Positions 1 to 8,110 are shown, numbered from the stretch's first letter. The stretch: DNA of 64,000 bases from UBA1479 sp040221095 (GCA_040221095.1 JAVJVP010000015.1:124001-188000), one strand, 5' to 3'. Made by a program: numbers and translations. Notes: generated from the letters alone by a model not told the origin.

Positions 1-2
1 GC

Positions 3-431
3 GCCGTGGTCGCCGAGCGGCCCAAGGCGGAAGAAGACGCCCTGCTGTCCTACGGCACCAATCTGGGCATCGCGTTTCAGCTGATCGACGACGTCCTGGA
101 TTATTCCGCCAAGCAGGCCGAACTGGGCAAGACCGTGGGCGACGATTTCCGCGAGGGCAAGATCTCGCTGCCGACGATCCTGGCGTTCAACCGGGGCAAT
201 GAGACCGAGCGCACGTTCTGGCGCCGCACGCTCGAGGACATGGACCAGACCGACGACGATCTGGCCCATGCCATCACCCTGATGACCAAACACCATGCCC
301 TGTCCGACACGGTCGACCGGGCGCGGCATTACGGCGCCGTGGCGCGCGACGCGCTCGGCATCTTCCCGGAAAACCCGCAGAAGCTGGCGCTGCTGGAACT
401 GGTCGATTTCTGTATCGAACGGGCGTACTGA
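3..431 (+). CDS. ispB: Polyprenyl diphosphate synthase, C-terminal part (5' end outside window)
   Basis: This is the last 142 codons of a trans-isoprenyl diphosphate synthase. These enzymes add isopentenyl diphosphate units to an allylic diphosphate to make the side chain of ubiquinone. The fragment contains the second aspartate-rich motif as FQLIDDVLDY, followed by the LGKTVGDDFREGK segment typical of octaprenyl/decaprenyl synthases of the IspB type. The first aspartate-rich motif lies upstream of the window. The reading frame is open from the window edge to the TGA at 429-431, so the start cannot be seen. Chain length (C8 or C10) cannot be decided from this part. Confidence 0.88.
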   Translation, partial: AVVAERPKAEEDALLSYGTNLGIAFQLIDDVLDYSAKQAELGKTVGDDFREGKISLPTILAFNRGNETERTFWRRTLEDMDQTDDDLAHAITLMTKHHALSDTVDRARHYGAVARDALGIFPENPQKLALLELVDFCIERAY

Positions 432-481
432 CCCCGTTTTCGGAGTCACCCCCGTATTCGACCCTGGATACGTCTGTTTCT

Positions 482-584
482 CGTCATGCCCGTGCTTGAC
501 ACGGGCATCCACGCCTTCCTTCCCTTCTCATGGTTTTCGACCCGATCAGCATGTGGATGGCCGGGTCTGGGCCCGGCCATGACG
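482..584. repeat. Dispersed inverted-repeat element, copy 1
   Basis: Two inverted arms (482-513 and 552-584) frame a spacer of about 38 bases. The left arm begins CGTCATGCCCG and ends GGGCATCCACG. The right arm begins TGGATGGCCGGG and ends GGCCATGACG. The same arrangement recurs at 56518-56603, also between genes. It looks like a REP/MITE-type palindromic repeat without coding capacity. It sits in the 268-base gap between the polyprenyl synthase and the convergent HTH gene, which otherwise holds nothing recognisable. Confidence 0.75.
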
Positions 585-699
585 ATCATTGGGTGAATTT
601 GCAGACCAAAGACAGACAAAAGACCTTGTTGCCGATTAAACCGGACTGCAGTGCGGCCTGCGCGGGAATGACATCCAAGGTCATGGTCCTATTTGTCGC

Positions 700-972
700 T
701 CAGTCCTTGGCCTTCTTGCCGCGCGGTTTCAGCTTGGCGCTGTCCTTGCCGTCGAAGTCGCCGATGCCGCTTTCGATGGCATAGCAGGCCAGCCGGACGG
801 ACAGGGGGATTTCCACCGTCTTTCCGTCGCGCTCACCCTTTTCATAGTACTGGATGATGCGGGGCTTGAGGCCCAGCGCCTTTGCCGCGTCCTTCTGCGA
901 CAACTTGTGGCGCTTGCGCCAATGCCGGAATGCGTCGCCGTCCATGCTCATGTTCTGTAACTCAATTGTCAT
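700..972 (-). CDS. Small helix-turn-helix protein
   Basis: A 90-residue protein with a Cro/CI-type helix-turn-helix around residues 20-47 (LSQKDAAKALGL followed by the YYEKGER turn), then a short basic tail. Such proteins bind DNA as dimers. It starts 6 bases after the stop of the ParA-like gene, so it is almost certainly the last gene of the same transcript, with the CYTH/CHAD gene first. No strong ribosome binding site precedes the chosen ATG. An in-frame ATG eight codons later is possible, and coupling to the upstream gene would explain translation. The target is unknown; it could be an autoregulator or the DNA-binding partner of the ATPase. Confidence 0.75.
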   Translation of the reverse strand: MTIELQNMSMDGDAFRHWRKRHKLSQKDAAKALGLKPRIIQYYEKGERDGKTVEIPLSVRLACYAIESGIGDFDGKDSAKLKPRGKKAKD

Positions 973-978
973 GGCAAT

Positions 979-1605
979 CTAGTTCGTCTCGACAAAAGTA
1001 ATCAATGGGGACCAATCCGCCTGGGCATCCAGGGACCGCCGGTCGCCCTTGTCGAACACGCTGACGCCGGAATATGCCCCGTCCGTATACAGCGCCCGGT
1101 CGGCGATGATGGCGCCCACGGGATGGTCCAGGGTCGCGATGAAGGATTCCAGTTCCTGGGCCGAGCGCGTGCGCGCCCGCACCCGGTTGCCGACCAGGAT
1201 CACCGGCTTCCTGTGGCTGCGGATCGGCTTCAGGTCGTCGATCTTCTTCAAAAACCGCTGCGTCGCCGCCTGATCGAAGGCCGAGGGCAGGATCGGCAGG
1301 ATGATGACCTCGGCCAACTTCAGCAGTTCGCGGAAGCGCGCCAGGCCGAGTGCCGCCGGCGCGTCGATGACCAGGCGCTGGACCTTCTTGGGCGGCGCCT
1401 TGAAGGTCTTGGTCCAATCCATCCCGGCGATCTCCGGCAGGTCCAGAGGGCGCCGCTTGAGCCAGGACAGGCTGCTTTTCTGACGGTCGACGTCGGCCAG
1501 CGCCGTGTTCAGGCCGCCCTGGGCGAAGGCGGCGGCAAGGTTGGTGGCGATGGTCGTCTTGCCGCAACCGCCCTTGGAATTGGCGATCAGAATCGCACGC
1601 GCCAT
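979..1605 (-). CDS. ParA/MinD-family P-loop ATPase
   Basis: A 208-residue ATPase of the ParA/Soj/McdA group. The deviant Walker A motif KGGCGKTT lies at residues 11-18 with both the signature and the P-loop lysine (K11, K16). The DVDRQ switch is at residues 38-42 and the Walker B VIDAP near residues 79-83. These proteins dimerise with ATP, bind nucleoid DNA and move or space a cargo. The gene is short for a chromosomal ParA, and no ParB or parS sits nearby, so it is more likely an orphan or cargo-positioning ATPase. It follows the CYTH/CHAD gene by 28 bases with a good site (GGGAAGGGAC) and precedes the HTH gene by 6 bases. Confidence 0.85.
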   Translation of the reverse strand: MARAILIANSKGGCGKTTIATNLAAAFAQGGLNTALADVDRQKSSLSWLKRRPLDLPEIAGMDWTKTFKAPPKKVQRLVIDAPAALGLARFRELLKLAEVIILPILPSAFDQAATQRFLKKIDDLKPIRSHRKPVILVGNRVRARTRSAQELESFIATLDHPVGAIIADRALYTDGAYSGVSVFDKGDRRSLDAQADWSPLITFVETN

Positions 1606-1633
1606 GTCCGTCCCTTCCCTGCCGCCCGGACGG

Positions 1634-3304
1634 CTATTTGCCGCCGCGCCAGAACGGCGGCGCCTTGGTGAAGTTGTCCCAATCGTCCAGCAGGCGCGGT
1701 TCGCTGTCGTAGAGCCCCCGCGCGTGCCAGCCCATGATGGCCGCCGAGGCCGCGCGGACCGCCGCCGCCTTGCCGCCCTGCCCGCCCGGATGATCGGCGG
1801 TCAGATCGGCCAGCAGGGTTTCCGCCACGGCGACGTCGTTGAGATGGCCGAAATCGTCCTGCAGACGCTCCAACGCGCGCAGGTATTTCTTCTTGGCCGG
1901 GGTCTCGTACAGCGCCTGCAGAAAATCGGTGTTGTAGCGCAGCTTCTTGAGCCGGATGCGCAAGAGATGCCGCGCCGGCACGTCCAGGTCGGCCAGACCG
2001 TCGCCGGCGCGCAGCGTCTTCTTGTGCGCGCGGTTCAGGATCGCACCCGCCCAATCCATGATCGGCTGGGCCAGGGGATGATCCGGCGGACAGGGCTGCG
2101 GCGCCCAGCCCTGGGTTTCCGTGAACGCCGACAGGCGCAGCACGAGGCCGGCATAGCGCGGCGATTTCAGGGCTTCGCGGACCAGGACATAGGCGTCGAG
2201 CCTGCGGTCCTCGGCGGCGGCGGCCAGTTCGATCATGGCCGCCGGCTCGACCCCCGCCTTTTTCGGCGGGCCGAGAATTTCCGCGGTGAACACGTCCCAG
2301 TCGCGGGCCGGGCCGAACTGGTCGGCGATCCACTTCAATTCCGCCTTCAGCCAGTCCACGCGGGCCGGGTCGAGAAGCTTGGAAAATACCGACAGCATGG
2401 AGCGCATGCGCCGGACGGCGACGCGGAACTGATGCACGCCTTCGGGATCCGTGCCGTCGACGGCGGGCCCCTCGTTGGCCAGCATGTGGCGGGTGCCGGC
2501 GCGCAAAATCTCGGCGATGGCCGCGTTGACCGACTGGCCGGGGCGCAGGATCGTGCGCCCGGCGCGCACGGGGGCGACCTTGGGCGGCGTCAGCAGCCGA
2601 TAGCCGCGCGCCGCCTTGGTTTCCTGAATGATGGTCAGGCCCGCCGCCTGCTGCAGGTCCAACGCGACCTCGAACAGGTCGCGGGGGTCGCCCTGCAGCA
2701 GTTCCAGTTCACACTCCTGGATCTTCTCGCGCAGCTTGGCGCGCGGACCCTTGACCGGAAGACCTGCGGCGTTACGGTTGACGGCGACGACCTCGCCGTT
2801 GTCGATGGCGATCTCGATACGGCTTTCCGGGCCCATGGCGCCCCGGCGGGTCACCACCGCCCGTTCGCGGGTGAAGCGGGTGCGGAATGTTTCCTGCAAT
2901 TCACCGGGCAGGACCAGGCCCATGACCTCGACCGCCGCTTCGGGCAACAGGTCCAGGCGCGGGGTCAGGCTGTCGACGTCCTGTTCCCATTCGCCGCGCG
3001 CGAACAGGGCGCCGGTGCCGTCGTTTTCCGATTTCACGTTCTGGATGAAACGACCCTTCTTGCGGCGCACGCGCAGGGTCGCCCCCCGCCGGCTGAGGCG
3101 CATGTCCGGGGTGTCGTAATAAACGCTTTCCAGATCGTCGGTGACCCAGGTGACGGGGCTGCTGGACAGGCCCTGGGCGGCCTTGCGGACGGCGCGCAAT
3201 TGGACAGCCGTGCCGCCCAGCTTGCACTCGTACTCCCGGTTGCCGGTCCCTTCCGCATGGGAAGCCCGTGACGTTGTCGTCTCGCCCCCCCGGCCGCGCT
3301 GCAT
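1634..3304 (-). CDS. CYTH and CHAD domain protein
   Basis: A two-domain protein of about 556 residues. The N-terminal part (about 20-235) is a CYTH/triphosphate tunnel metalloenzyme domain: it opens with EYECK, the ExExK signature, and carries alternating charged strands such as LRVRRKKGR. The C-terminal part (about 256-545) is a CHAD domain, an alpha-helical histidine-rich region with VHQFRVAVRRMRSM and RIRLKKLRYNTDF. CHAD domains are known to bind inorganic polyphosphate, and CYTH domains often hydrolyse triphosphates. It is first in an operon with a ParA-like ATPase and an HTH protein. A TTG four codons upstream (3316), nearer a GGGGGG stretch, is an alternative start. Confidence 0.87.
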   Translation of the reverse strand: MQRGRGGETTTSRASHAEGTGNREYECKLGGTAVQLRAVRKAAQGLSSSPVTWVTDDLESVYYDTPDMRLSRRGATLRVRRKKGRFIQNVKSENDGTGALFARGEWEQDVDSLTPRLDLLPEAAVEVMGLVLPGELQETFRTRFTRERAVVTRRGAMGPESRIEIAIDNGEVVAVNRNAAGLPVKGPRAKLREKIQECELELLQGDPRDLFEVALDLQQAAGLTIIQETKAARGYRLLTPPKVAPVRAGRTILRPGQSVNAAIAEILRAGTRHMLANEGPAVDGTDPEGVHQFRVAVRRMRSMLSVFSKLLDPARVDWLKAELKWIADQFGPARDWDVFTAEILGPPKKAGVEPAAMIELAAAAEDRRLDAYVLVREALKSPRYAGLVLRLSAFTETQGWAPQPCPPDHPLAQPIMDWAGAILNRAHKKTLRAGDGLADLDVPARHLLRIRLKKLRYNTDFLQALYETPAKKKYLRALERLQDDFGHLNDVAVAETLLADLTADHPGGQGGKAAAVRAASAAIMGWHARGLYDSEPRLLDDWDNFTKAPPFWRGGK

Positions 3305-3316
3305 GCTATCCGTCAA

Positions 3317-3671
3317 AATGCCCCCCGCCGGACGATCGAAGCCCCGCGATTAATCCCCATTGTTCGTCCGCGATTTGCTGCCTACCGGACAAAACCGCAC
3401 AAAGTGCGTATTTTCAGACTACAGCCCGTGCCCCGCCCGATCAATCAAGAAATTCATCCAAGGTTTCCGGCCGCATCGGGCCTGTAATCCGGCCCATCGG
3501 ACGGCCCGCGCGAACCCCGTTTGTCACGGCGCCGAAGGCTCGGGAAGCGGCGCGTGATGACGGCGCGTCCCGGCGCTTGCTCTGGCCCTCAAGCACCGCT
3601 ATAACGGGCGCCCGTCGCGGCCCGGCGGCAAGGAACACCAAGTTCTTGCCGCCTCGACTGCGGCGTCATGC
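3317..3671. other. Intergenic region upstream of tRNA-Pro
   Basis: This 355-base gap between the divergent CYTH/CHAD gene and tRNA-Pro holds no open frame with credible coding character. It should contain promoters for both neighbours, but none stands out. The only clear structure is the hairpin at 3624-3653. Confidence 0.5.
3624..3653. repeat. Hairpin just upstream of tRNA-Pro
   Basis: Arms 3624-3636 (GGCGGCAAGGAAC) and 3642-3653 (GTTCTTGCCGCC) pair over 12 base pairs with a single bulged G and a five-base loop. No T-run follows on either strand, so it is not an ordinary terminator. It lies 18 bases before the mature tRNA and may be part of the tRNA leader or a DNA site. Confidence 0.6.
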
Positions 3672-3748
3672 CGGAGTGTAGCTCAGCCTGGTAGAGCACC
3701 GTCTTCGGGAGGCGGGGGTCGGAGGTTCGAATCCTCTCACTCCGACCA
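3672..3748 (+). tRNA. tRNA-Pro (anticodon CGG)
   Basis: A complete 77-base tRNA. The acceptor arms CGGAGTG and CACTCCG pair perfectly. The D arm is GCTC/GAGC. The anticodon stem CCGTC/GGCGG encloses the loop TTCGGGA, giving anticodon CGG, which reads CCG proline codons. The T arm is GGAGG-TTCGAAT-CCTCT. The discriminator A and CCA end are encoded in the DNA. CCG is a frequent codon in this high-GC genome. A strong terminator follows, so the gene appears to be a single-tRNA transcript. No integrase or attachment-site duplication is seen beside it. Confidence 0.96.
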
Positions 3749-3772
3749 TTTAGGGCGCGAGCCCGATGTGTT

Positions 3773-3822
3773 GAAACGGAAACGGCCCCTGGGGATTTTA
3801 TCCCCCAGGGGCCGTTTTTCCG
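3773..3822 (+). terminator. Rho-independent terminator after tRNA-Pro
   Basis: A long hairpin with the 14-bp core AACGGCCCCTGGGG (from 3781) pairing with CCCCAGGGGCCGTT, and the loop ATTTTATC. The stem can extend outward through ACGG/CCGT, and a run of five T residues follows the core. This is a classic intrinsic terminator for the tRNA transcript. Confidence 0.9.
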
Positions 3823-3914
3823 TTCCGAGCACCGGTCTCTCGCCAGCGGCCGGCGCTCTTACCAGGGGCAGATGCTAACCCGCGCCGGGCGGAACGTTTT
3901 TCGATGCCCGGCCG

Positions 3915-4199
3915 TTATTCGGCGGCGACCACCGTGCGGGCCTGGTTCAGGGTGGCGCCGGCGTCGCGGAAGTTGCCGTTGGCACATTCCGTGCGGGCCC
4001 GTTCGACCAGTTGGTTGAACATCAGTTCAGCGGCTTCGCCGACGACGGGGTTTTCGTCCCGCGTCTTCAAGGTGTCGGCGATGGCCTGTTCACACACCGG
4101 CAGGGTGGCGATTTCCTGCGCGGAAACGGCCGTGGCGAACGGCACGAAAGAAAGAAAGCCAAGCACGACGACAGTCTTTTTGGCGCTCGAAAGCGACAT
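3915..4199 (-). CDS. Small secreted protein of unknown function
   Basis: A 94-residue protein with a clear Sec signal peptide: a basic start, a hydrophobic core VVVLGFLSFVPFA and a likely cleavage after VSA at about residue 27. The mature part of about 67 residues is helical and contains two cysteines (near residues 36 and 72) that could form a disulfide in the periplasm. A good ribosome binding site (GATGGAG) precedes the ATG. I do not recognise the family. It appears to be a single-gene unit between the tRNA terminator and a 400-base gap. Confidence 0.7.
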   Translation of the reverse strand: MSLSSAKKTVVVLGFLSFVPFATAVSAQEIATLPVCEQAIADTLKTRDENPVVGEAAELMFNQLVERARTECANGNFRDAGATLNQARTVVAAE

Positions 4200-4606
4200 G
4201 GAAGTACTCCATCAAAGGCGCTCCCCGTTTCCATCCAGGGGCGCTGAGAGTGACGCATTAAGGGCTGAACAAGCAGCATGTGGCGCCTGACACCGCAAGC
4301 CCGTCCGGTTTCCCGAGGGGCCGCGCGAGCGGCGCGTCCAATTCCTGTGTGGGGACGCGCGCGACAGGTCTTCAATCCCAGAGTCCTCAATTGCGGATAA
4401 TACGATATTCACGGGCCGGACCCCAGAGAATCCGGGGCCGAAACCCCCGCAAGAACATCATGACAGCAATCGCCGAAATGCATTTGACGGCCCCCGCGGC
4501 CGGGACCGGGCGCTTTCGCTTTGGCGTTTAATTGGCTACCTTAGGCAGCCAATGGGGAGGTGCGTCGCTCCCCGCCGATATTCGAACCATCCGCCGGGGC
4601 CCTGCC
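4200..4606. other. Intergenic region between divergent small protein and lipoprotein genes
   Basis: About 400 bases separate the two divergent genes. I see no RNA gene, repeat or conserved motif. Open frames here lack ribosome binding sites and conserved features. The stretch around 4385-4410 (GCGGATAATACGATATTC) is relatively AT-rich and may hold a promoter. Confidence 0.4.
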
Positions 4607-5350
4607 ATGACCGCTTTGACCAGAATGCCGCGCCGCGCCGCCAAGGCCCGCCTTCTCGCGGCCGCGCCGGCGCTCGCCGCCCTGATGCTGCTCGGCGGCT
4701 GCGAGACGGCCAACAACGCCCTCTCGACCGTTGCCGACAAATCCGCCGAACTGTGGAACACCATGTCGTCGCCGTTTAATCGTGGCGAGGACAAGGAATT
4801 CAGCCGCGACCCTACCCGCGAACGCCGCGCCGATGTTGAGAAATGGGAGCGCATCCGCGGGTCCGACGACCCGACCGTGTTCCAGACCTTCATCGAAACC
4901 TATCCGGACAGCGCCCTGACCCATCTGGCGCGCCGCCGGCTCGCGACCCTGCAGCCGACCCAGGGAACGCAGGTTGCCTCAACCTATGCGACGGAACAGC
5001 CCCGGCCGCCCCAGGTTCGCCACGCCGCCGGGCAGATGCCGCCGCCGGCCCCGCCGGGCCAATTCCCCGTGCCCTGGGTCCTGGGCCGCTGGGCCATCGA
5101 CTGTTCGCGCAAGGAAGGCGGAAGCGGCGTCACCTATAATCAGGTCGATGCCGGCAAGGTGCGGGTCATCCGCGACGACGGCAGCGCCGCCGTCTATGCC
5201 GTGCACCGCGAGGACGACATCCTGGTGCTGGAGGCAGACGGCCTGATCTATCAGGACAAGATCGTCAGTGCGACGGAACTGCGGTCCTATGCCGTCAAGT
5301 ACAACAACCAATGGCATCAGGTGGATCTGGTCTACCGCAAGTGCGATTGA
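4607..5350 (+). CDS. Lipoprotein of unknown function
   Basis: A 247-residue predicted lipoprotein. An N-terminal basic region and hydrophobic stretch end in the lipobox LLGGC at about residues 26-30, so the mature protein would be lipid-anchored. A helical segment follows, then a region with TPR- or SPOR-like spacing (FIETYPDSALTHLARRRL), a proline-rich linker, and a C-terminal beta-rich domain of about 90 residues beginning near PWVLGRWAIDC. The ATG at 4607 is preferred over one 25 codons upstream because it puts the signal peptide at the N-terminus. Partners are unknown. A DnaA-box pair lies just downstream. Confidence 0.75.
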   Translation: MTALTRMPRRAAKARLLAAAPALAALMLLGGCETANNALSTVADKSAELWNTMSSPFNRGEDKEFSRDPTRERRADVEKWERIRGSDDPTVFQTFIETYPDSALTHLARRRLATLQPTQGTQVASTYATEQPRPPQVRHAAGQMPPPAPPGQFPVPWVLGRWAIDCSRKEGGSGVTYNQVDAGKVRVIRDDGSAAVYAVHREDDILVLEADGLIYQDKIVSATELRSYAVKYNNQWHQVDLVYRKCD

Positions 5351-5369
5351 GCCCGCCGGTCACCCCGAC

Positions 5370-5390
5370 ATATCCACAGATTGTGCATAA
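5370..5390. promoter_or_regulatory. Inverted pair of DnaA boxes
   Basis: ATATCCACA at 5370-5378 differs by one base from the DnaA box TTATCCACA. Three bases later, TGTGCATAA at 5382-5390 reads TTATGCACA on the minus strand, a full match to TTATNCACA. The two face each other in the 140-base gap before the DctP-like gene. No AT-rich unwinding region or further boxes accompany them, so an origin is unlikely; a DnaA-responsive regulatory site is possible. Confidence 0.5.
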
Positions 5391-5490
5391 CCCCGCGGCC
5401 TAAGGACTCCGAGCCCGCGGTCGCTTCAGGTACACTGACGCGCCCGCGGAAGGGCCGCCCACAGGGGGGCGGAACGGAAAGGTCATCATC

Positions 5491-6693
5491 ATGCGCAATG
5501 CCGTCATCGGCATCGTCGTGGGATTGGTCGTCGGTGTCGTTCTGGGGGTATCCATCATCGCCCCCCGCCTGAACGCATCGCTGCCCGAAACCGCCGCCCA
5601 GGTCGTGGCTGACCTGTCCCCTGAAACCACGACGCAACCCACGGCCGCCCCGGCGCCGTCGGCGGAACCCTCCGATCCGCCCACCGCCGCGGTGGAAAAC
5701 CTTCTGGCCCCCGCGATCACCCCCGACCCCACCGTGCGCTGGCGCATGGAAAGCGCCTTTGCCAGCGCCCTGCCGCAGTTGGGCGCCCAGGCCAAGCGAA
5801 TCGAAACGGAAATCTGGCGCGTATCCGCCGGCGGGATGGAGATCGCCTTTAACGAACCGGGCACCCTGGTGCAGGGCAAGAACATGGTCGGCGCGGTCAA
5901 GGACGGCACCGTCGACGCCGCCTTCGTCGCCCCCGAAAGCTGGCCGGCGGACATTCCCGCGCTGCAACTGTTCGGCGCCGTGCCGTTCGGCCCGCGGGCC
6001 GAGGAATACCTGGCCTGGCTCTATTTCGGCGGCGGCGAAAAGCTGTTGAACGGCCTGGCCGAGGGCCTGGGCGTGCAGATCGTCGTCTGCGGGCTGGTGT
6101 CGCCCGAAGGGGCCGGCTGGTACCGCCGCCCGCTGACCACGGTCGAGGACCTGAAGGGCCTGCGCGTGCGCATGACCGGTCTGGGGGCCAGGGTCATGAG
6201 CCGCCTGGGCGCCAAGACCGTGGCCCTGAACGAAGGGGAGATCTTCCACGCCCTGGAAACCGGCGCCATCGACGCCGCCGAATATTCCATGCCCGCCATC
6301 GACGTGCAGCTTGGCCTGCACCGCATGGCGCGGAACTACTATTTCCCCGGCTGGCATCAGCCGGCGACGCTGCTGGCGCTGGTCGTCAACCATGACCGCT
6401 GGGCGGCCCTCAAACCGGTGCAGCGCTCGCAACTGCGCGCCGTATGCGGCGACAACGTGCGACACGGCCTGGCCGAGGGCGAAGCCTCGCAATACCGGGC
6501 GCTTTTGAACCTGACCAAGGAAGGCGTGACCGTGCGGCGGTGGCCACGGGAAATTCTCGGCAAACTGTCCAAGGCCTGGGACGAGGTCGCGCGCGAAACG
6601 GCGAAGCGCGACAAGGATTTCGCCAAAGTGTGGAAATCGCTCGACCGGTTCCGCAAGGATTACGCCGTGTGGCGGGATGCGGGCAGCAGATAA
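5491..6693 (+). CDS. Membrane-anchored TRAP DctP-family substrate receptor
   Basis: A 400-residue protein with an uncleaved-looking N-terminal membrane segment (about residues 4-24), a Pro/Ala/Thr-rich linker (about 40-70) and a DctP-type binding fold. Typical DctP features are visible: LKGLRVRMTGLGARVMSRLGA (the 'LKGLKIR' region), the NEGEIFHALETGAIDAAE segment and the YYFPGWHQP motif. Such receptors bind carboxylate substrates by an arginine, here in RVRM. No DctQ or DctM permease genes are adjacent, so it is an orphan. A site AAAGG lies about 9 bases before the ATG. It could serve a distant permease or act as a sensor. Confidence 0.82.
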   Translation: MRNAVIGIVVGLVVGVVLGVSIIAPRLNASLPETAAQVVADLSPETTTQPTAAPAPSAEPSDPPTAAVENLLAPAITPDPTVRWRMESAFASALPQLGAQAKRIETEIWRVSAGGMEIAFNEPGTLVQGKNMVGAVKDGTVDAAFVAPESWPADIPALQLFGAVPFGPRAEEYLAWLYFGGGEKLLNGLAEGLGVQIVVCGLVSPEGAGWYRRPLTTVEDLKGLRVRMTGLGARVMSRLGAKTVALNEGEIFHALETGAIDAAEYSMPAIDVQLGLHRMARNYYFPGWHQPATLLALVVNHDRWAALKPVQRSQLRAVCGDNVRHGLAEGEASQYRALLNLTKEGVTVRRWPREILGKLSKAWDEVARETAKRDKDFAKVWKSLDRFRKDYAVWRDAGSR

Positions 6694-6726
6694 CCGCCGC
6701 CCTGCGCCGTCGCCTCAGATCATCGC

Positions 6727-7890
6727 TTACTGGCCCGTGCCGACCACGGCCCCCGGACCGTCGTCGCCCAGCACATCAGCGGGCAGTTCGTCCATCTTGG
6801 TCAGCAGGTATTCAAGGTCCGAGGATTCGAACTCGACACCCAGGTCGTCGTACTGGGTCATGATCCGTTCAATCATGCGCCGGGCGTAACGTTCGCGATC
6901 GTTCTCGCCGCCGTCCATTTGCGTTTCCCGGCTGACGTCGAGCGCCGCGCGCACGGCCATGAACTGGGCCGGCGGCAGCCTCGCCTTGTCGAACACGGCG
7001 CGCAGGCCCAAGGGCCCACGGTCGTGGATCAGGCGCCTGGCATTGTCCAGCGTGACCCCCGCCCGCGTCGCCATCGCGCATTCGAAAAAGACGATGTCGC
7101 CCATGCACAGCGCCCGCAAGGAGATCGACGGGGTCAGGCGGCCGTTATCGTGCAACTGACGAACCAGGATCATGACGTCGTCGACTCCGGAATCGGACGA
7201 CAGGCTGATGGTCGCCCGTTCGCGCGACTGCAGGATGATGTCCGTGGTCATCGACGCCGGCAGTTCATGGCGCTTGACCAGTTCGTCACGCAAATTCTCC
7301 GACACCAGGGTCACCAGACGTTCGGCCACCGTCACCGGCAGGGAGGCACGGTTGACCATGGCCGATTGCACCCCGGCACTGTCGCCGAAATCATCAACCA
7401 CCTTCTGGAACGTGCGTTCGGAAATGGCCGCCCCTTCGTTGGCGACCAGACGGGTCACCGCCGCCTCGTTGCCCGAACTGACCAGGGCGTCGGACAGCGC
7501 CTCCGACACCGCGGCGCGGCCGGCGACCGCTTCCTGTTTGGCGGGATCCTGGGATCCGATGATGGCGATCAGGTCGTCATCGTTAAGGACCTGGGAAAAC
7601 TCGATCATCGGCAACGCCACCCGATCGACGTCGTTGGCCAGCGCCACCGCCACGTCATGAGGCACGTTGCCGTTCTGCTTCAGGTTTTCCGTCAACGCCT
7701 GACGCACGCGGACTTCCGCGTCCTTGACCATCAGGCGGAAGATTTCCTCGGCCAGGGCCCGCTCTTTGGGGCTCAACTTGCCGGGATCAAAGGCCCCGGC
7801 GACCTTGGCGGCGGTCGCAGCGCGGTTGTCCGGCGTGGGATCGGACAAAAGCTTGGCGACATCCGCTTTGCTGAGATTATCTACCGGCAT
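6727..7890 (-). CDS. DUF2336 domain protein
   Basis: A 387-residue alpha-helical protein of the DUF2336 family, common in Rhodospirillales and other alphaproteobacteria. Repeating two-helix units resembling HEAT repeats occur through residues 20-250, with no transmembrane segment or enzyme motif. DUF2336 proteins are of unknown function. A strong ribosome binding site GAAAGGAG precedes the ATG. The gene is convergent with the DctP-like gene and divergent from the cytochrome gene, so it is probably transcribed alone. Confidence 0.75.
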   Translation of the reverse strand: MPVDNLSKADVAKLLSDPTPDNRAATAAKVAGAFDPGKLSPKERALAEEIFRLMVKDAEVRVRQALTENLKQNGNVPHDVAVALANDVDRVALPMIEFSQVLNDDDLIAIIGSQDPAKQEAVAGRAAVSEALSDALVSSGNEAAVTRLVANEGAAISERTFQKVVDDFGDSAGVQSAMVNRASLPVTVAERLVTLVSENLRDELVKRHELPASMTTDIILQSRERATISLSSDSGVDDVMILVRQLHDNGRLTPSISLRALCMGDIVFFECAMATRAGVTLDNARRLIHDRGPLGLRAVFDKARLPPAQFMAVRAALDVSRETQMDGGENDRERYARRMIERIMTQYDDLGVEFESSDLEYLLTKMDELPADVLGDDGPGAVVGTGQ

Positions 7891-8110
7891 GAGAATACAG
7901 CACTCCTTTCACAGTCCGGGGAAAATTCCCCATGACTGCGCCCACGTCTTCCACGACGAACAGTATAATGCGGATCACCGGATGAGTGAAATCATCTCGG
8001 GAAGCCGGGGTTGCCGATTGCACATCCCGGGCGTGATGAAGATAATGCGGACCCACCCGCATGGGCATCCTCAAGATTTCCAATCACAGCACGACGGAAG
8101 GTTTGGTCCA

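Noticed and set aside
434..699. Short open frames in the gap after the polyprenyl synthase gene.
   Set aside because: They run through the inverted-repeat element, lack ribosome binding sites and show no conserved features.
1505..3271. A long open frame on the plus strand opposite the CYTH/CHAD gene (588 codons).
   Set aside because: It mirrors the codon structure of the real gene on the other strand, gives an Arg/Gly/Gln-rich low-complexity protein and has no recognisable motif. High GC produces such antisense frames.
3672..3748. tRNA-Pro as an attachment site of an integrated element.
   Set aside because: No integrase gene, no duplicated tRNA 3' end and no change in gene character on either side.
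5351..5490. Possible replication origin at the DnaA-box pair.
   Set aside because: Only two boxes, no AT-rich unwinding region, no neighbouring replication genes and too short a gap. It is kept as a regulatory-site candidate only.
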